This document shows positions 15,265 to 19,979 of a stretch of 19,979 nucleotides of DNA, in pieces (within the stretch, counting starts at the first letter, position 1; the number at the start of each line of letters is the position of its first letter). The stretch spans positions 1 through 19,979 of the forward strand of contig DAOUDK010000035.1 of assembly GCA_034431315.1 (NCBI GenBank), given 5' to 3'. Position numbers and translations under genes: made by a program. The notes below the pieces were generated by a model. It saw only the letters and a program-made list of their open reading frames with translations, had not been told where the DNA came from and searched no databases. Origin of the DNA: JAUWOY01 sp034431315 (GTDB lineage Bacteria; Chloroflexota; Anaerolineae; VGOG01).

Positions 15265-15283
15265 TACTGAGGTTGGGGAATGA
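15242..15283 (+). pseudogene. Remnant of a PIN-type toxin start
   Basis: A frame from GTG 15242 reads VPVVVVVDTEVGE and then hits TGA at 15281-15283. PIN-domain toxins begin with a hydrophobic strand and an Asp-Thr-Asn pair (VVVDTNV), and this frame overlaps the end of the antitoxin gene as toxin genes often do. The rest of the toxin is absent and the epimerase gene starts at 15280. A chance resemblance is possible because the stretch is short. Confidence 0.4.
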
Positions 15284-16260
15284 CATCGCTGGAGGGCGTG
15301 CGCGTTCTGATCACCGGCACCACCGGCTTCATCGGCTCGCACCTGACTGAGCGACTAGTAGCCGAGGGGGCTGAGGCCACCCTCGCCGTCGAGCCTGGAG
15401 CACGCCAAGCCAACGTCGCGAGCATCCTGGACAAGGTACGCGTCCACGAGGTTGACCTGCGTGAGGGGCAAACGGTGCAGCGGTTGGTGCGAGAGTGTCA
15501 GCCCTCCAAGGTCTATCACCTGGCCGCCGTGGGCGTCACCGATCCCGGCGTGGATCCGACGCTGGCCGCGCAGGTCAACGTGCTGGGGACGCTGAACCTC
15601 CTGGAGGCGCTCAAAGAGACGGAGTTCAACTGCTTCGTCAACACCGGCACCTGCTACGAGTACGGCCACAATGATCCACCCATGCGCGAAGATCAGATGG
15701 TTGATCCCATCAACGCCTACGCCGCCTCCAAGTCGGCGGCCTGGCTCTTTTGCAACATGTATCACAGGACACGCGGCTACCCCATCGTCACCGTGCGGCC
15801 CTTCACCGTCTACGGCCCGCGCCAGAGCGCACGAGCCCTCATCCCCCAGACGGTCCTCTCCGCCCTACGAGGCGAAGACTTTGCAACGACCGGGGGAGAG
15901 CAGACCCGCGACTTCACTTACGTTGATGACGTGGTCGAGGGCTATATCAGGGCCTCCCTTTCAGAAAAGGCCATTGGGCAGACCATCAACCTGGGCACGG
16001 GGGAAGAGCACCCTATAAAGGACGTGGTGCTGAAGACGTTAGAGCTGATGGGTAATCCCGTGAAACCCTTGATTGGGGCGTTGCCGTATCGTCCCAGGGA
16101 GATATGGCGACTCTACTCCGACAGCAGCAAAGCCAGGGAGCTGTTGGGATGGCAGCCGCAAGTGGGTCTGGAAGATGGACTGAGAAAAACCATTGAGTGG
16201 TACACTGAGAAGTTCAAAGCTCAAAGCTCAAAGTTCAAAGCGGGAGCTTTCGATGAATGA
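15280..16260 (+). CDS. NAD-dependent sugar epimerase/reductase (extended SDR)
   Basis: The 326-aa product has the NAD loop LITGTTGFIGSHL (residues 10-22), the catalytic NTGTCYEYG, and Y147-AAS-K151. VRPFTVYGPRQSARALIP is typical of the family, and the late TRDFTYVDDVVEGYI and LLGWQPQVGLEDGLRKTIEW are the usual SDR ends. Lying between rfbG and rfbH, it is a candidate for the reductase that finishes a CDP-3,6-dideoxyhexose (paratose or abequose type) or for another NDP-sugar epimerase. The exact product cannot be told. The tail (FKAQSSKFKAGAFDE) comes from a 7-nt-period array and is probably not functional. It overlaps rfbH by 8 nt. Confidence 0.88.
   Translation: MTSLEGVRVLITGTTGFIGSHLTERLVAEGAEATLAVEPGARQANVASILDKVRVHEVDLREGQTVQRLVRECQPSKVYHLAAVGVTDPGVDPTLAAQVNVLGTLNLLEALKETEFNCFVNTGTCYEYGHNDPPMREDQMVDPINAYAASKSAAWLFCNMYHRTRGYPIVTVRPFTVYGPRQSARALIPQTVLSALRGEDFATTGGEQTRDFTYVDDVVEGYIRASLSEKAIGQTINLGTGEEHPIKDVVLKTLELMGNPVKPLIGALPYRPREIWRLYSDSSKARELLGWQPQVGLEDGLRKTIEWYTEKFKAQSSKFKAGAFDE
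16210..16241 (+). repeat. 7-nt-period array spanning the epimerase end
   Basis: AAGTTCA, AAGCTCA, AAGCTCA, AAGTTCA, AAGCGGG run from 16210 to the region just before the rfbH start. They are coding in the epimerase frame and lie directly upstream of the rfbH ribosome-binding site (GGGAG, 16242-16246). Confidence 0.8.
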
Positions 16261-17716
16261 TGCTGATTCCCAGCGAATCCAAAATTGCTCTGAGGGGATT
16301 GCCAAATCTCCGTCTTCGGCCTGGATCTGGCGATCCAGGCCGAGCAAAACCGGGTCCGCCGATTCTCTAAAGCGCGAGATTTTCGAGAAGGTCGCGGAAT
16401 TCTACAGCCTGGAGCACGGCGAACAGCCCTTTGTGCCGGGTGAGACCAAGATTCACTACGCAGGGCGAGTTTACGACCAGCGAGAGATGATGGCCATGGT
16501 GGATTCTGTGCTGGAGTTCTGGCTGACCATGGGGCGCTACGCCGAGACATTCGAGGAAGAGCTCGGCAAGTTCCTGGGTGTCTCGGAAGTCGTATTTGTG
16601 AACTCCGGCTCCTCGGCCAACCTGCTGGCCGTGGCGACGCTCTGTTCCAACGAATTGAAGGGCCATTTAGAACAGGGCGACGAGGTGATCACCCCTGCGG
16701 TCACTTTCCCCACCACTGTTGCCCCCCTGATTCAAAACGGCCTGATCCCCGTTTTCGTGGACTGCGAGCTAGGTACCTACAACCTCGATGTCTCCATATT
16801 AAAAGAATCTATCTCCGAGAGAACAAAGGCTATCTTCGTACCCCACACCCTGGGCAACCCTTGTGAGATGGATGAGATCATGAGGTTGGCCGAAGAATGG
16901 GGACTCTTCGTCATCGAGGACGCCTGCGACGCCCTGGGCTCCCGCTTCGATAGCAGGCACGTAGGCACCTTTGGCGACCTGGGCACTCTGAGCTTCTACC
17001 CGGCCCACCACATCACCACCGGAGAAGGGGGGGCGGTCATCACCAACGACAAGAAACTGGCCAAGATCGCCCGCTCCATCCGAGACTGGGGCCGCGCCTG
17101 CTGGTGCGAGTACAGCACCGCAGACCCTAACGGCGCTTGCGGGCGGCGCTTCGAGTGGGAGATACCCGGACTGGCCGGCAGTTACGACCACAAGTACCTC
17201 TACACCAACGTCGGCTACAACCTCAGGCCCACCGACATCCAGGCGGCCCTGGGAACTGTCCAACTGGAGAAACTGCCAGGCTTCATAAAGAAGCGGAAAC
17301 ACAACTTCCAGAGGCTCTTCGAAGGATTGAAGCCTTACGAAGAGCATCTAATCCTCCCCCACTGGAGCGAGCGGGCCGACGTGTCCTGGTTCGCCTTTCC
17401 CATCACCGTGAGGCCCGAAGCACCCTTCAACCGCCAGGAGTTGGTGCGCTGGCTGGAGGATGCTCGCATCGAGACCAGGCTCCTCTTCGCTGGCAACATC
17501 ATCAAGCAGCCCGGCTATCGAGACATGAAGTGCAGACTGGTGGGGAAACTGGCAAACTCCGACTTGGTGATGAGGAACTCCTTCTTCATCGGGGTTTATC
17601 CGGGTCTGGACGATGTGCGGATAAACTACGTGCTGGGTAAGTTCGAGGAGTTCTTTTCAAAGCCCCCCCTCAGTCCCCCCCAACCCTGGGGGGGAAGCGA
17701 CAAGGGGGTGCCATGA
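16253..17716 (+). CDS. rfbH: CDP-4-keto-6-deoxyglucose 3-dehydrase (RfbH/E1 type)
   Basis: RfbH/E1 removes the C3 hydroxyl of CDP-4-keto-6-deoxyglucose using PMP and an iron-sulfur cluster. The 487-aa product has NSGSSANLLAVATL, DEVITPAVTFPTTVAPLIQN, SFYPAHHITTGEGG and RLLFAGNIIKQP. The first His of AHHIT (about residue 252) stands where aminotransferases have Lys, as in E1. Cys225, Cys283, Cys285 and Cys296 give C-X57-C-X-C-X10-C, a cluster motif with a longer last gap than E1 (X7). Start ATG 16253 has GGGAG upstream. N-terminal residues 10-40 are encoded by a palindrome-bearing insert, and the tail KPPLSPPQPWGG by the C/G-run element. It overlaps the glycosyltransferase start (ATGA). Confidence 0.93.
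   Translation: MNDADSQRIQNCSEGIAKSPSSAWIWRSRPSKTGSADSLKREIFEKVAEFYSLEHGEQPFVPGETKIHYAGRVYDQREMMAMVDSVLEFWLTMGRYAETFEEELGKFLGVSEVVFVNSGSSANLLAVATLCSNELKGHLEQGDEVITPAVTFPTTVAPLIQNGLIPVFVDCELGTYNLDVSILKESISERTKAIFVPHTLGNPCEMDEIMRLAEEWGLFVIEDACDALGSRFDSRHVGTFGDLGTLSFYPAHHITTGEGGAVITNDKKLAKIARSIRDWGRACWCEYSTADPNGACGRRFEWEIPGLAGSYDHKYLYTNVGYNLRPTDIQAALGTVQLEKLPGFIKKRKHNFQRLFEGLKPYEEHLILPHWSERADVSWFAFPITVRPEAPFNRQELVRWLEDARIETRLLFAGNIIKQPGYRDMKCRLVGKLANSDLVMRNSFFIGVYPGLDDVRINYVLGKFEEFFSKPPLSPPQPWGGSDKGVP
16316..16343 (+). repeat. 12-bp palindrome in the rfbH N-terminal extension
   Basis: TCGGCCTGGATC and its exact complement are separated by TGGC. The hairpin is read in frame (SAWIWRSRP) upstream of the family's conserved N-terminus, so it belongs to a non-conserved extension. 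Confidence 0.75.
17660..17698 (-). repeat. 39-bp C/G-run element, right copy (inverted)
   Basis: This is the reverse complement of 13910-13948 with one mismatch. It encodes the SKPPLSPPQPWGGS tail of RfbH. The purine run AAGGGGG just after it stands 5 nt before the glycosyltransferase ATG at 17713 and may serve as its ribosome-binding site. Confidence 0.88.
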
Positions 17717-18438
17717 AACTGTCGGTTATCATGTCTGCTTACAACGAGAGGGACACCATTCTGGCCGCCCTGGAGAGAGTGAAGGCAGTGGAGATCGAGA
17801 AGGAGATCATCATCGTAGACAACTGCTCCACCGATGGAACGCGGGAACTGCTCCAGCAGATAGACGATGACGGCATCCCTTCGACAGGCGCCGTCCTGAG
17901 CCTGTCGAAGGGCTCAGGACACTGCCGCATCATCTTCCAGCCAGAGAACTTCGGCAAGGGAACATCCATCAGGACGGCCATCCCCTACTGCACGGGCGAT
18001 TACACCATCATCCAGGATGCCGATCTGGAGTACGATCCTCAGGACTGGCACAAACTCGTTGATGTCGCCCTGGAGAAGGACCTGGACGCCGTCTACGGAT
18101 CGCGGGTGCTGGGTGGTCCTAAAGCTATCTACACCCACTTCTATTGGGGTGTGAGCTTCCTGACGTTTTTGACTAACCTGTTATTTGGAGCTAACCTGAC
18201 TGACGCGGCCACAGCCTGCAAGATGGTGAGAACAAGCGTGCTCCAGGAGTTGGAACTAAACTGCGCGGGCTTCGACCTGGACTTCGAGCTGACGAACAAG
18301 CTTCTCAAGAATGGCTACCGTATCGTTGAGGTACCCATCTCTTACCAGCCAAGGTCCTTCGAGGAGGGGAAGAAGATCAGGGCCAAGGATGGATTGAAGG
18401 CCCTTTTCACGATCCTCAGGGATCGTTTCTTGGCCTAG
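17713..18438 (+). CDS. Family 2 glycosyltransferase (dolichol-phosphate-sugar synthase-like)
   Basis: The 241-aa product has the GT2 start LSVIMSAYNERDTILAALER, the IIIVDNCSTDGTRELL strand-loop, the catalytic QDADLEYDP (DXD at 102-104) and the FDLDFELTNKLLKNGYRIVEVPI block. It would transfer a sugar from a nucleotide sugar to a lipid or glycan, probably using the sugars made by the upstream genes. Residues about 55-69 (IPSTGAVLSLSKGSG) interrupt the usual short loop after the Asp. They are encoded by interlocked palindromes (17877-17920). The start overlaps the rfbH stop. No promoter is seen, so it is probably read with the sugar genes. Whether the insert affects activity is unknown. Confidence 0.92.
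   Translation: MKLSVIMSAYNERDTILAALERVKAVEIEKEIIIVDNCSTDGTRELLQQIDDDGIPSTGAVLSLSKGSGHCRIIFQPENFGKGTSIRTAIPYCTGDYTIIQDADLEYDPQDWHKLVDVALEKDLDAVYGSRVLGGPKAIYTHFYWGVSFLTFLTNLLFGANLTDAATACKMVRTSVLQELELNCAGFDLDFELTNKLLKNGYRIVEVPISYQPRSFEEGKKIRAKDGLKALFTILRDRFLA
17877..17920 (+). repeat. Interlocked palindromes inside the GT2 gene
   Basis: CCCTTCGACAGGC (17877-17889) pairs with 17900-17912, and GTCCTGAGCC (17893-17902) pairs with GGCTCAGGAC (17911-17920). The order is again A-B-A'-B', as in mtnA. The core is the same unit as at 12030-12050 in inverted orientation. It is inserted in frame and adds about 15 residues. Confidence 0.85.
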
Positions 18439-18514
18439 CGTCCGCCAGGGGCTCCGCTCCGCTCAAGCCCCTGGCTCAGTCTACAAAGCCCCGTTGGGGC
18501 TGGATTTGTCAGGC
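18438..18514 (+). repeat. REP-like flanking repeat, upstream copy
   Basis: These 77 bp match 18970-19046 with three mismatches, counted by eye. Each copy holds two hairpins: CCAGGGGCT/AGCCCCTGG (18445-18453 and 18466-18474) and AGCCCC-GTT-GGGGCT (18487-18501). It begins at the last base of the glycosyltransferase stop and ends 30 nt before the transposase gene. Confidence 0.92.
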
Positions 18515-18544
18515 TGAGGTGAACTTCGAAGACAGGAGGGAAAC

Positions 18545-18952
18545 ATGCCCTATTGGCGACTGTTCTACCATTTCACATGGGGCACCAAGTTGCGTGAGCC
18601 ACTGATTGATCCGGCCTTCGAAGCGGATCTACATCGGGTCATCGCGGCCAAGGTGATCGAATTGCAAGCCGTGGTTCACGCCATCGGCGGCATCGAGGAT
18701 CATATACATCTCGTTGTCTCTGTACCGCCCAAACTCGCCCTCTCTACCTTCATTGGCCAGGTGAAGGGTAACAGTTCCCACTTCGTCAACCATGTGGTGC
18801 GGCCTAGCTACACCTTCGCCTGGCAGGCTGAGTACGGTGTCATATCATTTGGTGAGCGACACCTTGGATGGGTCGTGCAGTACACACTGCGGCAACGTGA
18901 ACACCACGAAGCAGGCACGACTATAGCGCGGCTGGAGCAGGTTTCGGGGTAA
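18545..18952 (+). CDS. IS200-like/REP-associated tyrosine transposase (Y1, HUH)
   Basis: Y1 transposases cut and join single-stranded DNA at hairpins with one Tyr. The 135-aa product has the family start YWRLFYHFTWGTKLREPLI, the HUH pair in EDHIHLVVSVPP (H53, H55) and the catalytic Tyr in VVQYTLRQREHH (Y113). It looks intact in the core. The last ~15 residues (EAGTTIARLEQVSG) differ from the longer acidic ending that many relatives have, so the C-terminus may be shortened. GGAGG stands just before ATG 18545. The two flanking copies of a double-hairpin repeat and the GTAG hairpin behind them match the layout of REP-associated transposase loci. Confidence 0.9.
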   Translation: MPYWRLFYHFTWGTKLREPLIDPAFEADLHRVIAAKVIELQAVVHAIGGIEDHIHLVVSVPPKLALSTFIGQVKGNSSHFVNHVVRPSYTFAWQAEYGVISFGERHLGWVVQYTLRQREHHEAGTTIARLEQVSG

Positions 18953-18969
18953 TGGGACCCAGCCCAGCG

Positions 18970-19046
18970 GCGTCCGCCAGGGGCTCCGCTTCGCTCAAGC
19001 CCCTGGCTCAGTCCACAAAGCCCCGTTGGGGCTGGATTTGCCAGGC
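18970..19046 (+). repeat. REP-like flanking repeat, downstream copy
   Basis: This is the second copy of the 77-bp repeat, in the same orientation, 17 nt after the transposase stop. A further short dyad (AGGCC/GGCCT, 19043-19056) follows that the upstream copy does not have. Confidence 0.92.
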
Positions 19047-19058
19047 CGATAGGCCTTT

Positions 19059-19081
19059 GTAGCTGAGCCCGATGGCTTCAG
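19059..19081 (+). repeat. GTAG-headed REP hairpin
   Basis: GTAG at 19059-19062 is followed directly by CTGAGCC, a CGAT loop and GGCTTCAG, a stem with one bulged T. A GTAG head plus a bulged hairpin is the known recognition format of REP-associated tyrosine transposases. Confidence 0.65.
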
Positions 19082-19149
19082 CCCCGGGCGGGATGGCGAC
19101 TGAAAGCAACCTTTATCGCGCGAAACAACATTAGACAGGAAAGCGAGCC

Positions 19150-19884
19150 GTGTGGCAAGTCAAGACCCTCAGCGACAAGGAGCAAATCCTGGCTTTTCTA
19201 CAGCAGGATCGCATCTACGCTGCCTACGCCATCGGCGACCTGGAGCCGAGTCTCTTTGCCCACTGCCAATGGTTTGGAGCCGAGAACGACGGCGAGATGA
19301 AAGCTCTAGCCCTGTTCTTCACCGGCCTCCAACCTCCCGCCCTCTTCACCATGGGAGACACTAATGGCGTGGCCGCTATCCTGGCTTCGGCCCTGCAACC
19401 AGGGCGGGCCTACTATACCTGTCTGGCGGAGCATCTGCCGGTGGTGGAGGCGTCCTATGCCCTGGACGAGGTTGAGAGGATGTTTCGCATGGCCATAGCC
19501 TCAGCGGACTTTCAGCCTGTCCCTGGCCCGACTATCAAGCTCGATCTATCCCACCTGGACGCTCTACGTCAGCTCTACCGGCTGGGCGGCGGGGACGCCT
19601 TTGCCCCTTACCAGTTGCGCGATGGCGTCTACTACGGCGTCGAGGCCGACGGTCAGTTGGTCTCTGCGGCGGGCACCCACCTGGTCTCGCCGACCTTCGG
19701 CGTGGCGGGAGTAGGCAACATCTTTACCCACCCCAATCATCGGCGCCGAGGCTACGCCACAGCCTGCACCAGCCACGTAGTGGAAGAGCTTCTGGCTCAG
19801 AACCTCAACGTCGTGCTCAACGTGAATCAAGAGAACACTGAAGCCATCGGAATCTACGAGAAACTAGTACTCTGTCAACCGTGA
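19150..19884 (+). CDS. GNAT-family N-acetyltransferase, apparently cut at the C-terminus
   Basis: The 244-aa product has an N-terminal domain followed by a GNAT fold. The acetyl-CoA loop HPNHRRRGYATACTSHVVEELL lies near residues 195-216, and the late strand LNVVLNVNQENTEAIGIYEKL near 217-238. After YEKL family members continue with a Gly-Phe and a further strand. Here the frame turns to VLCQP and stops, where the DNA changes to AT-rich sequence. GTG 19150 has AGGAAA upstream. It looks like a gene truncated by a few residues to tens of residues at the 3' end. The substrate is unknown. Confidence 0.82.
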   Translation: MWQVKTLSDKEQILAFLQQDRIYAAYAIGDLEPSLFAHCQWFGAENDGEMKALALFFTGLQPPALFTMGDTNGVAAILASALQPGRAYYTCLAEHLPVVEASYALDEVERMFRMAIASADFQPVPGPTIKLDLSHLDALRQLYRLGGGDAFAPYQLRDGVYYGVEADGQLVSAAGTHLVSPTFGVAGVGNIFTHPNHRRRGYATACTSHVVEELLAQNLNVVLNVNQENTEAIGIYEKLVLCQP

Positions 19885-19979
19885 TTTGATGGGTAAACTT
19901 TGTTCACTGGAGTCTGGACAAGCTCGCTTCCTCCTACCACATATAGTAGCAATTGATTGGAATGCACCTGCATATAGTG
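19866..19979. other. AT-rich sequence at the right edge, possible mobile-element end
   Basis: From about 19866 the sequence loses the GC-rich coding pattern and GNAT homology (ACTAGTACTCTGTCAACCGT begins the new stretch). I see no gene in it. It may be the terminal part of an insertion sequence whose body lies beyond the window. No inverted repeat partner is visible here. Confidence 0.3.

Overview
The window reads as a chromosomal segment of a GC-rich, repeat-laden bacterium. The best guess is a Chloroflexota (Anaerolineae-like) genome. The evidence is the gene content, a lipoprotein with a long Thr/Pro linker, toxin-antitoxin-like pairs, a REP-associated transposase, and short palindromic or 7-nt-period repeats that spill into reading frames. 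The taxonomy is inference. I see no rRNA, tRNA or CRISPR array.

Layout. (1) 1-900: the 3' part of a TPR protein gene, apparently cut at its 5' end by unrelated DNA. (2) 980-2722: a uroporphyrinogen-decarboxylase-superfamily protein and a DedA membrane protein. (3) 2811-4805: yebC, ruvC and ruvA behind a good sigma70-type promoter. (4) 4825-6424: two small-gene pairs, an antitoxin-like/PemK pair and a 71-aa protein/nucleotidyltransferase pair. They are separated by a second, partial copy of the ruvA 3' end. (5) 6399-10629, minus strand: mnmE and a large lytic transglycosylase lipoprotein. (6) 10630-10972: back-to-back divergent promoters, then a SAM-I (S-box) riboswitch with its intrinsic terminator. 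(7) 10973-18438: a tightly packed run of mtnA, a core-MetE-like protein, CDP-sugar genes (rfbF, rfbG, an NAD-dependent epimerase/reductase, rfbH) and a GT2 glycosyltransferase, with an orphan Phd-like antitoxin inside. (8) 18438-19046: an IS200-like/REP-associated tyrosine transposase between two near-identical ~77-bp repeats. (9) 19150-19979: a GNAT protein that seems to be cut off at its C-terminus by foreign AT-rich DNA.

How the genes work together. RuvA and RuvC act on Holliday junctions (no ruvB here). MtnA belongs to methionine salvage, and the MetE-like protein is a zinc-type methyltransferase fold, which fits SAM-riboswitch control. RfbF, RfbG, RfbH and a reductase/epimerase form the CDP-3,6-dideoxyhexose route. 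Overlapping genes suggest that the sugar genes may be read from the same SAM-controlled transcript.

The most unusual feature is the density of small repeats. There are 7-nt-period arrays of several different sequences, interlocking palindromes inserted in frame in mtnA and the glycosyltransferase, a 76-bp palindrome in the lipoprotein N-terminus, and a 39-bp C/G-run element present as an inverted pair around rfbG-rfbH. All were read by eye; no database search was run.
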